Shown in pieces: positions 43,809 through 52,939 of a stretch of DNA of 64,000 nucleotides. The DNA is from Phycisphaerae bacterium. GTDB taxonomy: Bacteria > Planctomycetota > Phycisphaerae > UBA1845 > UTPLA1. The translations under genes were made by a program, and so were the position numbers. The stretch lies in NCBI GenBank assembly GCA_035275405.1, contig DATEMU010000013.1, forward strand, positions 186,001-250,000, read 5' to 3'. Numbering within the stretch: position 1 is the stretch's first letter; the number at the start of each line of letters is the position of its first letter. The notes beneath the pieces are model-generated. The model had not been told where the DNA came from. It was given only the letters and a program-made list of their open reading frames with translations, and ran no database searches.

Positions 43809-46800
43809 TCACCTCGCGCTGCCTTGGCCGTTGCCCGACTCAGTGCGGTTTGGCCTTAAAGACCGGTCCACGATCAAGCCGCGCCGACGCAGTTCGCCTA
43901 CGTCGAAGCCGCGGGATCGGGCGTAAGTCGGCGTTAGCATGATCCCGACGTCACTCGACACTGTACGGCTTCGCCCATTGTGCATAACCTGGAACTCGGT
44001 CCTGGTCGGCACCAGGTCGCTGCCCACTTCGGTAATCGTGAACTGCACGGCGCCAAGCTGGTTGTTCACCGTCGCGGATAGCGCCGAATAGTCCGCAATG
44101 AAACCCTCCGGCGGCGCAACCGAGGCCGTGATGCACCAGTCACCGATACTCTCGAGAACGAATGGATACAACTGCACGGTGTTGTCCCACACGACGTACT
44201 CTGGCTCAATGATGAGTAGCTCCGACCCGGTCAGGCGCGTGGTCTTGCCTGGCTTCTTGACACCCTGGGCATCCACCAGCATTTGCAGGTGCTTTTTCAT
44301 CGTCTGGCCGCATGCCAGGTCGCTGGCCGAGACGCCAATGTACTGGTCGCGCACACCGTCGGGCGGCGCGTCGCTGTCGAAGTGGCTGATGACGACATAG
44401 TCGCCGGCAGGCAGCGAAAAGGAGGCGATGCCCTCGCTGTTCGTAGGCTGAGAGGCCACCGGGGCGCAATTGGCCACGATCGCCGGATACTTCTGCCAAG
44501 TGATGCCGTCGCCGGGTCCTGGCTGCGAGCGAGCACAGCTTCCCTCGGACTTGTCGTACACGCCGACAAGGATTCCCACGAGCGGAGACTTGCTCGCGGT
44601 CGGATGCGGGCCGCTGCCGGTCGAGTGCCGCGCGGCCTCGACAACGAGCGTCGCGCAGGGGCCCGGCCCACCCGGCTGCACTGTGACCTCAACTGTCTCA
44701 GTGGACTCGTTGCCGCAGGCGTCGCGGGCGGCGACCGTTACGAGCGTCGTGCCGACCGGAAAGGTGCTTAGCGCCGGGGCGTAGGTGATCGCCGGATTGG
44801 GATCGCAGGTATCGGCGGCGGAAGCGGCCGGCAGAGTCACCGGCTCGCTGCCGTTGTTGTCCATGTCGATCACCGTCACCGAGGTGGTGGCAAGCGAGAG
44901 CGTCGGGGCCGTGTTGTCCACCACCGTGATGGTCTGCGCGTAGGGCGCTGTTGCATTACCGCAGCCGTCGCTGGCAGACCAGCTTCGGGTAAGAATCTGC
45001 GGGCACGCGCCGCTGACGCTGTCAGATGATGACACAGCCGGGCTGGCATCGCAGCTGTCCACTGCCGTCGCCGGACCCGTGGCCGAAACATCCGTAGACT
45101 GGCCGCACTCGACGGTTACGTCCGCGGGGGGGGAGACTTCGGGGGCCGTGTTGTCGACCACCGTAATGTGCTGCTCCGCAAAGCTGGCGTTGCCGCACGC
45201 ATCCGTAGCCGTCCAACTCCGCGTGAGGATGTAATTCCCGGCACAGTCGCCGGGCGTAACGTCCTCACCGGACGCCACACTCGGCGCCGGATCGCAATTG
45301 TCGTTGGCCGTTACGCCGGCTGCGGCGGGTACCGCGTCGCACTCCGCCGTTGCGTCGGAAGGCACGCCCGCCAGCACCGGCGCCATCGAGTCGATTACGT
45401 CGATGATCTGATCATCAGAGGCCGAGTTACCTGTCGCGTCCAGCACATTCCACGTGCGGACAATGGTGTACTCGCCGGGGCAGTCGCCCGGCACAATCTC
45501 ATCGCTGGACGACACGGCCGGCGCGGCATCGCAATTGTCAACAGCCGTGGCCGAGCCCATTGCGCCGGCATCGTTGGACTGGTCGCATTGCACCGTCGCA
45601 TTCGCGGGCAGGGCGAGAACGGGCGAAGTGTCGTCGGTGACCTCGAATTGAACGACGCACACGGATGCGTTGCCTGCCGCGTCGGTCACAGTCAGCAGGA
45701 CCTCGTTCAGTCCGAGCGTGACCACGGCGCCCGGCACGGGGTCCTGCTGGATGGTTAGGGCTGCCGCCGCGGAGCAGTTATCGGTTGCCAACACGCCCCC
45801 GGTGTAGTCGGGGACGATCGCCTGGCAGGCCGCGTCGGCGGAGGCACTGCCGCCCGATGGACAATCGACAACCTGCGGTCCGGTCGTATCCGATACGACG
45901 AACGAGACGTTGCACGTGCTGCTATTGTTCGAGCCGTCAGTGGCGCTAACGGTGATCGAGTGCGTGCCCAGGCCGACCAGCGTACCGGCGGCGGGGCTCT
46001 GCGTGACGGTGATCGAACCGGTCGGGGTGCAGTCGTCGTTGACGTTGACCTCGCCGGTCACGTCGGGAATGGCCGCCTGGCAGAACTCATCCGCCGACTC
46101 AGCCTCCAATTCGACCGGGCAGACCACCGTCGGCCCCTCGGTATCGACGATCATGACGTGCAGTTCGTGGCACTCGGCCGGGACGGCGCCGGAATCGACG
46201 GCAATCACTTCGACCGTGTGATTGCCCAGTGTAAACGTCTGCGTAAGCGTAAGCGTTGCCGTCGTGATCGCCCCACCGGATGGAACGTTGTCGGTCTGCA
46301 CGACAACGCTGTCCACCTTCCAGATGACGGTCAGGGCATCACCGTCAGCGTCGCCGACGGTCGTGCTGAGCGTTACGGTATTGCCACCGGGCGAGGCACA
46401 CTCCTGCGCGATCGGCGCCGGGCATGTGGCCGTTGGCGGACGATTGCAGGACAGGATGTTCATGCGGGTGACGAACGCGTCCCCCGCGGTGCCGCTGGTC
46501 CCCGCCCCCCCAAACGTGCCGTCAAACGCGTTGGCCAGCGGAAAATTGGAGGACAACGTCCTGCCGACGACCCATACATCGCAATCGAGGACGGCGAGGT
46601 CGTTGCCGAATTCGCTGTTGGTGGAGCCGCCCAGGAACGACGAGTACGCCAATGAGGTTCCACTGGACTCGAAGATGGACAAAAACGCGTCCGAAGGGCC
46701 GGTTCCCGGCTTAATCGGCTTAAGCGCGCCGCTGGTGGTCGGAAAACTGCTCGGATTGCTCGTGCCTCCGGTCGTGTTACCGGAACTCGTCGTTCCGGCG

Positions 46801-48704
46801 ACGTACACTCTTCCGAGCACGTCCAGCGCGATCGCATTAGTCTCATCGCTGCTGCTGCCACCTAGATAGGAGCAGAATGTGACCTCGGTCGCTGTGCTGT
46901 TTAGTTTGGCTACGAACGCGTCATTGCCGGCTCTGGTCTTATCGAAGCCGGGGCTGCCCAGAAAGAGATCGGTTGAGTTCGTCAATCCACAGATGTAAGC
47001 GTTCTCTCCACCGTCCACTTGCAAGGCGTTGCACTCATCGAGGTTGCCGCTACCGCCAAAGTAAGTTGAGTAGACCAGGGATGAGCCCGTCGGATTAAAC
47101 TTGGTGACAAATGCGTCCCCTGAACCGCCGATGGTTGATTGGACTACACCGGCGGTGACAGGGAAGTTGCTCGAATGGGTACTTCCCGTCACATAGACCG
47201 CACCCGCGGAATCCAAGGCGACGCCTTGGGCCTCATCCGCGCCCGATCCGCCCAGGAATGTCGAGAAGACGAGCGCGGACCCGGCTGCGTTGAGCTTGGC
47301 CACGAATGCGTCACCCGTGCCGCCAAGAGTCGTGTCAAATGCACCCGGCGTCGTCGGAAAGCCGGAGCTTGGGGCGCCCACAACGTGCGCCTCGCCGGAC
47401 GAATTGACGACGATGTCGTTTCCTTGATCGCCGTTGGGACCCCCGAGAAACGTCGAGTACACCAGCGCCGAACCGGAAGGGCTGAGCTTGGTAACAAATA
47501 CGTCCGTCGAGCCGTTGTGCGACGTATCAAAAGCGCCGGCCGTCGCGGGGAAACCACCGAAGGTACTCCCAGTCATATAGGCGCTTCCCGAGGAATCCAC
47601 GGCAATCGCATACCCTTGGTCGGATGCGCTCGAGAAGGTGCCGCCGAGGTAGGTCGAATAGACCAGCGTACCGGTCGCGCTGAACTTGGTTACAAACGCG
47701 TCGCCCGGTCCGCTAACGGTGTTGTCGAATGCGCCGAGCGTCGGAAAATCGGTGCAGTGCGTTGTCCCGACGACGTAGGCCGCGCCCGTACTATCTACCG
47801 CAACGCCGAACGCCTCGTCGTACGTGGCGGCGCCTGTGTTCGACGGAGCCGCCCCGCCCAGGTACGTTGAATATACTACGACCGGATCAATTACGAGCGC
47901 CAACGTCGGCTCGTACCTGTCGACATGGAACGCAACGCATTGATTGTCGCGCAGCACGAAGCCGCCGGCGATCGCCCGGCGCTGCCCGTCGATCTCCTGG
48001 TAGATCAGCGGCTTGCGGACGACCACCTCGCCCGAGGCGACGGTCACTTGCAGGGCCCCGTCTACATCGATATTCAATCTATCCGCGCCGTTGAATCGCA
48101 TCTCAATGGCGCTCGGATCGACACCGGGCGCGACCACGAAGTCGAACTCGAGCTGGCGCTGATTACCGTAGTACTCCACGTCGATGCCCGGCCAGACGCC
48201 TTCGCAGCGCACACGCGCGTACGTCGGGATTTCCGTCCGCCAGTTGGCAGGGTCGTTACCGATGAAGTAGTTGACCTTGCCCGGAAGCTCATCGACTCCG
48301 GTGAGTTCCGCAGTGGAGCGCGATCCGACGAACTTCATGTGAACGGCGGCGCCATCTGCGTTTCTCTGAAGGCCGAGGACGACCTCGGTCGGCGATAGAA
48401 GCATGGTGTAGCCGCGGCCGCGCGCTCGAAACGGATAGCCCTCCGGCGCCTGTCCGCGGTTCTCTTCAAAACGCATGGGCTGGCCGTCGAACAGGTGCGC
48501 GGTCGGAGTCTTGTTTGATTCAAAGGCGTGTGACGGATCACGCTCGATGCGGGCGGTTTTCACGGGAGACTCAGCCTGAAGCTCCTGTGACCGACGCGCA
48601 TTGCAGGCCGCCAGCACCGCCAGGATCATCGTTGCCGCCGATCCCAACACGATGGGTACAACCGCTCGGTGCATAATTGACAGGTTGTTTCGTCGCGATT
48701 GCAT
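43809..48704 (-). CDS. Giant lipoprotein with SBBP propeller repeats and HYR domains
   Basis: Start 48704 (MQSRRNNLS) follows AAGGAGATAGAAAC. The signal ends in ILAVLAAC, a lipobox, so lipid anchoring is likely. Next come a conserved N-terminal domain (RFEENRGQAPEGYPFRARG.. to about residue 280; the type often found ahead of SBBP repeats), about eight SBBP repeats with YSTYLGG and AV.VDS.G.AYV.G.T, and then at least five HYR/Ig-like domains (CP..., VTVVDNTAP). A C-terminal region of about 300 residues is of unknown type. The total is about 1630 residues. It is predicted to be a cell-surface protein, perhaps for adhesion. It is divergent from the ECF sigma gene, about 200 bases away. Confidence 0.88.
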   Translation of the reverse strand: MQSRRNNLSIMHRAVVPIVLGSAATMILAVLAACNARRSQELQAESPVKTARIERDPSHAFESNKTPTAHLFDGQPMRFEENRGQAPEGYPFRARGRGYTMLLSPTEVVLGLQRNADGAAVHMKFVGSRSTAELTGVDELPGKVNYFIGNDPANWRTEIPTYARVRCEGVWPGIDVEYYGNQRQLEFDFVVAPGVDPSAIEMRFNGADRLNIDVDGALQVTVASGEVVVRKPLIYQEIDGQRRAIAGGFVLRDNQCVAFHVDRYEPTLALVIDPVVVYSTYLGGAAPSNTGAATYDEAFGVAVDSTGAAYVVGTTHCTDFPTLGAFDNTVSGPGDAFVTKFSATGTLVYSTYLGGTFSSASDQGYAIAVDSSGSAYMTGSTFGGFPATAGAFDTSHNGSTDVFVTKLSPSGSALVYSTFLGGPNGDQGNDIVVNSSGEAHVVGAPSSGFPTTPGAFDTTLGGTGDAFVAKLNAAGSALVFSTFLGGSGADEAQGVALDSAGAVYVTGSTHSSNFPVTAGVVQSTIGGSGDAFVTKFNPTGSSLVYSTYFGGSGNLDECNALQVDGGENAYICGLTNSTDLFLGSPGFDKTRAGNDAFVAKLNSTATEVTFCSYLGGSSSDETNAIALDVLGRVYVAGTTSSGNTTGGTSNPSSFPTTSGALKPIKPGTGPSDAFLSIFESSGTSLAYSSFLGGSTNSEFGNDLAVLDCDVWVVGRTLSSNFPLANAFDGTFGGAGTSGTAGDAFVTRMNILSCNRPPTATCPAPIAQECASPGGNTVTLSTTVGDADGDALTVIWKVDSVVVQTDNVPSGGAITTATLTLTQTFTLGNHTVEVIAVDSGAVPAECHELHVMIVDTEGPTVVCPVELEAESADEFCQAAIPDVTGEVNVNDDCTPTGSITVTQSPAAGTLVGLGTHSITVSATDGSNNSSTCNVSFVVSDTTGPQVVDCPSGGSASADAACQAIVPDYTGGVLATDNCSAAAALTIQQDPVPGAVVTLGLNEVLLTVTDAAGNASVCVVQFEVTDDTSPVLALPANATVQCDQSNDAGAMGSATAVDNCDAAPAVSSSDEIVPGDCPGEYTIVRTWNVLDATGNSASDDQIIDVIDSMAPVLAGVPSDATAECDAVPAAAGVTANDNCDPAPSVASGEDVTPGDCAGNYILTRSWTATDACGNASFAEQHITVVDNTAPEVSPPADVTVECGQSTDVSATGPATAVDSCDASPAVSSSDSVSGACPQILTRSWSASDGCGNATAPYAQTITVVDNTAPTLSLATTSVTVIDMDNNGSEPVTLPAASAADTCDPNPAITYAPALSTFPVGTTLVTVAARDACGNESTETVEVTVQPGGPGPCATLVVEAARHSTGSGPHPTASKSPLVGILVGVYDKSEGSCARSQPGPGDGITWQKYPAIVANCAPVASQPTNSEGIASFSLPAGDYVVISHFDSDAPPDGVRDQYIGVSASDLACGQTMKKHLQMLVDAQGVKKPGKTTRLTGSELLIIEPEYVVWDNTVQLYPFVLESIGDWCITASVAPPEGFIADYSALSATVNNQLGAVQFTITEVGSDLVPTRTEFQVMHNGRSRTVSSDVGIMLTPTYARSRGFDVGELRRRGLIVDRSLRPNRTESGNGQGSAR

Positions 48705-48901
48705 GTTTCTATCTCCTTGAAATGTCGGTACTTGCGGGCCGCCGCCCGTGGCGGAACTGACCGTTTTTCGGCACGAAGCGTGGCCCCCGCCCGGGGCCGA
48801 CGGAGTACGCCATCCCATTTGTGGTAGAATGGCGATTGTCTATTTCCACGGCTTCCGGACAGCGGGCCGCGCTCCATTAGGAAAGGTCCGTTTGAGAGCC
48901 G
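48705..48901. promoter_or_regulatory. Divergent promoter region of the SBBP/HYR and ECF-kinase genes
   Basis: A 197-base gap between two divergent genes that must hold both promoters. No clear sigma-70 or sigma-54 element was found, so an ECF-type promoter is possible. Confidence 0.4.
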
Positions 48902-49507
48902 ATGTCCGCAGCAAATTCTCAATATATTTGGATGGGTATCATGGATACCGGGCTGGAGTCGGACCTGACGCGGGTTCTGAACGACCTCGACACCGGTGAC
49001 CGTCAGGCCGTCGCCCAGCTTCTGCCCGCGGTTTATGCGGATCTACGCCGGCTTGCTGACAGCTTCTTCCACAACGAACGCCAGGATCACACGCTTCAAC
49101 CCACGGCCCTCGTGCATGAAGCTTATTTGAGATTGATGAAGGAAAGGCCGGGCGCGTTCGAGAATCGGGCGCATTTCTTCCGCGTCGCCGCCGTCGTCAT
49201 GCGCCATATCCTGGTCAAGCACGCCCGCGACCGAAACTCGATCAAGCGGGGAGGACAATTTGAAAAAATCGCGCTGTCGGACAACCTCCTGCAGGTTGCG
49301 AATACGGATGTCGATTTGGTCGCGTTGGACGAAGCCCTTCGAAAACTCACCACCAGTGATCCCTGGCAGAGTCAGATCGTGGAACTCAGGTTTTTTGCGG
49401 GCCTCTCCGTCGCCGAGGTCGCGGACGTCTTGAGTGTATCCAAACGCACGGTGGAAACGGATTGGGCGATGGCGCGGGCCTGGCTTTGGCGCGAAATGAA
49501 TCGTTGA
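48902..49507 (+). CDS. ECF RNA polymerase sigma factor
   Basis: Region 2 (LLPAVYADLRRLADSFF..LQPTALVHEAYLRLM..FENRAHFFRVAAVVMRHILVKHAR) and region 4 (VELRFFAGLSVAEVADVLSVSKRTVETDW) are complete. The pattern is that of the planctomycete/acidobacterial ECF group linked with Ser/Thr kinases rather than anti-sigma factors. The start is either ATG 48902 (with GAG upstream) or ATG 48941, which would remove 13 residues. The kinase gene follows after 11 bases, so phosphorylation probably replaces an anti-sigma factor as control. Confidence 0.92.
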   Translation: MSAANSQYIWMGIMDTGLESDLTRVLNDLDTGDRQAVAQLLPAVYADLRRLADSFFHNERQDHTLQPTALVHEAYLRLMKERPGAFENRAHFFRVAAVVMRHILVKHARDRNSIKRGGQFEKIALSDNLLQVANTDVDLVALDEALRKLTTSDPWQSQIVELRFFAGLSVAEVADVLSVSKRTVETDWAMARAWLWREMNR

Positions 49508-49518
49508 AAAGATCTTCG

Positions 49519-52029
49519 ATGACGCCGGAACGCCAACATCGCGTGAAGGACTTGTTCGAAACGGCTCGTGCCCGGCCACCGCGCGAACAGGTGCAATTTC
49601 TGGAGGCCTCCTGCGCGGATGATCCGTCGATCCACCAGGAAGTGTCGTCGCTCCTCTCGGCCTATCAAAAGAGTCAGTCCCTCGAGCCCCCCGCTCCCGA
49701 TTCATCAGGTGCCGGTCTGCCCGTCGACGACCCGCTGATCGGCAGACAAATCGGGCCTTACCGACTCGTGCGCATCCTCGGCTACGGCGGAATGGGCACG
49801 GTCTACGAGGCCATGCAGGATGAACCGAAGCGACAGGTCGCGATCAAGGTCGTTCGCGGACAGGGCTATGTCGATCAAAGCGTCATTCGACTGTTCCGCC
49901 GCGAAGTGCAGGCCCTGGCAATGCTCAATCATCCCCATATCGCATCGCTCTACGAATCGGGTCGCACCGAGGACGACCGCCACTATTTCGCCATGGAGCT
50001 GGTGCCGGGCAAGGCGCTCATTGATTTCGCGCGAAAGAACGGGTTGTCCACGGAGCGCAAGCTTGAATTGTTCGTCACTATTTGCGACGCGATTGCCTAT
50101 GCGCACCAGCGAGGCGTAATTCACCGCGACATCAAGCCGTCGAATTTGTTGGTCACGGAGAACGGGCTGGCCAAGGTTTTGGACTTCGGCCTGGCAAAGA
50201 TCACGGATTCGGACGTCGCGCTCACCACATTGAGCACGGACGCCGCCAAAATCCAAGGCACACTTGCGTATATGAGTCCCGAGCAGGCGCGCGGTGCAAG
50301 CGATCAAATCGACTTGCGCAGTGACATCTACTCCTTGGGCGTCGTCTTATACGAGCTGCTGACCGACCAGTTGCCCTACGAGGTGCGGACGGCGCCCCTG
50401 CCGCACGCCGTCCGCCTCATTTGCGAGGAGGCCCCGCGCCGGCCGAGTACGATTCACCGCGCCCTCCGGGGTGATTTGGAGACCATCGTTCTCAAGGCCC
50501 TCGAAAAAGAGCCGGCGCAGCGTTATCAATCGGTCAACGAATTGAAGGAAGATATTCGACGCTTCACCACAGGTCAGCCCGTCCTCGCACATCCACCGAG
50601 CGGACTCTACCAGCTGCGAAAACTTGTGATTCGCCATCCGCTTCCCGCCGCACTCACAACGGTCATCTTCCTGTTGCTGGGTGGTTTCGGCATTTCGATG
50701 AGTCTGCTCTACGGTCGTTCGCAAAAAAACCTGGTGCGTGCGCTGGATGCCGAAAAACACGCCGCCGAGAAGGCGAAAACCGCTCAACGTGTATCTTCAT
50801 TTCTCGTCGCCCTTTTTGAATCCGCCAACCCCGAAATCGGAAAGGGGAAAGACTACACGGTGCGTGAAATGTTGGACAAGGCTGCCGCAAGGATACGAAG
50901 CGAGTTGAAGGATGAAAAGCTCGTCCAGGCCGACCTCATGAACACGATCGGCATAGCCTACACCGCTCTGGATCTCTGGGATTCCGCTTTGCCGCTTCTG
51001 AATGAAGCACTTGCGACGGAGCGATCCCTCCACGGCGATGACCATCCGGATATCGCGTGGACCCTGCGGAATATTGCATGGACCCGGTTTCTGCGGACGG
51101 CAAATGCCACCGAGGCCGAACCCATGATGATGCAGGCGGTGGAGATGTATCGCCGTACGCGAACTGGGGACACTCCTGAATTCGCGTTCGCGCTGGCCGA
51201 TCTTGGATGGATCCTCGTCCTTCAAAAGAAACATGAGATGGCCGAGCCGCTTCTTCGACAATCTCTGGCCATTCGCCGAAAAGTTTTCGGCGAAAAGCAC
51301 AGCGAAACGCTTGCCAGCATGGGGGCCTTGTCGGGACTGCTCTTTTACAAAAAGGATTATGAGGGAGCTGAGCATTTGGCGAGGAAAGTGGCGGAAGCCT
51401 CCGCGGAGATCGACGGACCCGATCACCCCAAACATGGTATCTACTTGCTCAATCTGGGTTCGGTGCTGATGAAAATGGAAAACTATCAGAAAGCCGAATC
51501 GGAATTCCACGACGCACTTAGGATCGCTCGCAATTCCTATGGCCGACAGGTGCGAGTCGCCAGCTACCTTGCAAGCCTTGGAATGGCAATTCTCCGGCAG
51601 GGGCGATTTGACGATTCCGAACCCTACTTCAGAGAGGCGCTGGAAATCGCGCCAGAAAGGTTTCCTGATCCGGCCCACGGCCTTGGCCTCGTCCGCATGT
51701 CCAAAGGCGATTATGCGGGCGGCGCTGAATGGCTTGAGAAGGCGATGGCATTAACTCGACCGAGTATCGGGGATCGACTAGACATCACGCGTTCACTTAC
51801 CACTTGTCTCATCAAGCTCAATCGTTTTGAAAATGCCGAACGGATACTTCACGACTGTCTCGATCATTCCGTTGGGACGGGAACGGACAGCGATGCGGAG
51901 CGCGAGCGAATTGGTCTGCTGCTAGATGAGGTTTTCCGAGCCTGGGGCAAGCCCGAAAAGGCCGCCGAATGGCGCGCCAAGTTTGCAACATTGCAAACAA
52001 CCACGCAGCCGGCGTCTGCTCAACGATAG
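49519..52029 (+). CDS. Hanks-type Ser/Thr protein kinase with TPR repeats
   Basis: The cytoplasmic kinase domain has a glycine loop GYGGMGTVYEA (88-), VAIKV lysine, HRDIKPSN (catalytic Asp204), DFGLAK (222) and MSPEQARG. A membrane helix (about 373-395, TTVIFLLLGGFGISMSLLYG) follows. The outer or C-terminal half is built of tetratricopeptide repeats (LMNTIGIAYTALDLWDSALP, EPLLRQSLAIRRKVFGEKH). A short N-terminal segment (MTPERQHRVKDLFETA) is typical of kinases partnered with ECF factors. ATG 49519 is preferred, as upstream codons overlap the sigma gene. It forms an operon with the ECF gene. Confidence 0.93.
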   Translation: MTPERQHRVKDLFETARARPPREQVQFLEASCADDPSIHQEVSSLLSAYQKSQSLEPPAPDSSGAGLPVDDPLIGRQIGPYRLVRILGYGGMGTVYEAMQDEPKRQVAIKVVRGQGYVDQSVIRLFRREVQALAMLNHPHIASLYESGRTEDDRHYFAMELVPGKALIDFARKNGLSTERKLELFVTICDAIAYAHQRGVIHRDIKPSNLLVTENGLAKVLDFGLAKITDSDVALTTLSTDAAKIQGTLAYMSPEQARGASDQIDLRSDIYSLGVVLYELLTDQLPYEVRTAPLPHAVRLICEEAPRRPSTIHRALRGDLETIVLKALEKEPAQRYQSVNELKEDIRRFTTGQPVLAHPPSGLYQLRKLVIRHPLPAALTTVIFLLLGGFGISMSLLYGRSQKNLVRALDAEKHAAEKAKTAQRVSSFLVALFESANPEIGKGKDYTVREMLDKAAARIRSELKDEKLVQADLMNTIGIAYTALDLWDSALPLLNEALATERSLHGDDHPDIAWTLRNIAWTRFLRTANATEAEPMMMQAVEMYRRTRTGDTPEFAFALADLGWILVLQKKHEMAEPLLRQSLAIRRKVFGEKHSETLASMGALSGLLFYKKDYEGAEHLARKVAEASAEIDGPDHPKHGIYLLNLGSVLMKMENYQKAESEFHDALRIARNSYGRQVRVASYLASLGMAILRQGRFDDSEPYFREALEIAPERFPDPAHGLGLVRMSKGDYAGGAEWLEKAMALTRPSIGDRLDITRSLTTCLIKLNRFENAERILHDCLDHSVGTGTDSDAERERIGLLLDEVFRAWGKPEKAAEWRAKFATLQTTTQPASAQR

Positions 52030-52093
52030 TCCATGGAGCACAATACCGGAAATCCGTTTGCACCAAGGCGGTGGTCACACGCTTGGAGTCCGG

Positions 52094-52618
52094 CTGGCCC
52101 GCTGCCTCGTCTTCATCCAAATAGGCACAAGAAAGGTATTCCTTTCGCCGGCCACGTATCACCCCCATGGACCATGGGTCGAGCGGCGGGCCCGAAACGT
52201 CATGATGTAGCTCGACGATCACCAGATTGAGGCGAAATTCATACTTCGCGACCGCGACACGAAGTTCTCTTCTGCGTTTGATCAGGTGTTTCGCAACGCA
52301 GGCATTCGGCCTCTGCGGACGCCCCTATTGGCGCCGGACGCCAACGCGTTTGCCGAAGCTTGGATCGGAGCGGTCAAGCGGGAGTGCTTGAGTCATTTCC
52401 TGTGTTTCAGCCTTGGTCATCTCGATCATATCGCTCGAGAATACGCTCAATTCTTCAATACCCATCGCCCGCATCAAGGACTCGGAAATCGAACCGTCGC
52501 GCACGCCGCAACCGGACCACCCGACGACAACGTAACAATGGCTACTCCTGACCTTGGATCAACTCGCTGCCAACGATTTCTGGGCGGGCTGCTGCGACAC
52601 TATTACCACGCCGCCTGA
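52094..52618 (+). pseudogene. C-terminal remnant of an IS-type integrase/transposase
   Basis: The reading is LARCLVFIQIGTRKVF..YHPHGPWVERRARNVMM, TAG (52208-52210), LDDHQIEAKFILRDRDTKFS..RTPLLAPDANAFAEAWIG..ECLSHFL..RPHQGLGNR. This is the second half of the rve catalytic domain, with D and E positions still visible. A stop interrupts it and the first half is missing. It is on the same strand as the N-terminal remnant at 43282, and probably of the same family. Confidence 0.75.
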
Positions 52619-52939
52619 AGAATTCGTTGATCGAAACCCTCCAAGAGAGATCGCTGGACGTGAATCGAGTAGGATATCGGTCCGCCCTCATGGCGATTTC
52701 GCCGCTCCGCACCAGCAACGACTTCCGAGTCGGCCAAATTCGGTTTCTTGGAAAAAGCATCCTTCGCAACAATACGGGAGGACCATTAACATCTTTGACC
52801 GTCACTCGCCAATGGTAAACTACCTCGCCAATTAACTTCGCCGCCATCTTGACTCCTCGCATATTGGGCTCGCCTGCAATCAGAATGAAGGGCGTTCGCC
52901 TCGTGTCTTTGTCCTCTGCTATGCATTGACCGTGACTAC
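52619..52939. other. Stretch with no convincing gene
   Basis: About 320 bases between the integrase remnant and the next gene. A - strand frame (start near 52850, MAAKLIGEVVYHWRVTVKDV, ending at 52542) is possible, but overlaps the remnant and has no recognised motif. Confidence 0.3.

Noticed and set aside
52542-52850. Small - strand gene starting MAAKLIGEVVYHWRV
   Set aside because: It overlaps the integrase remnant, has no clear ribosome site or known motif, and the peptide turns basic and irregular.
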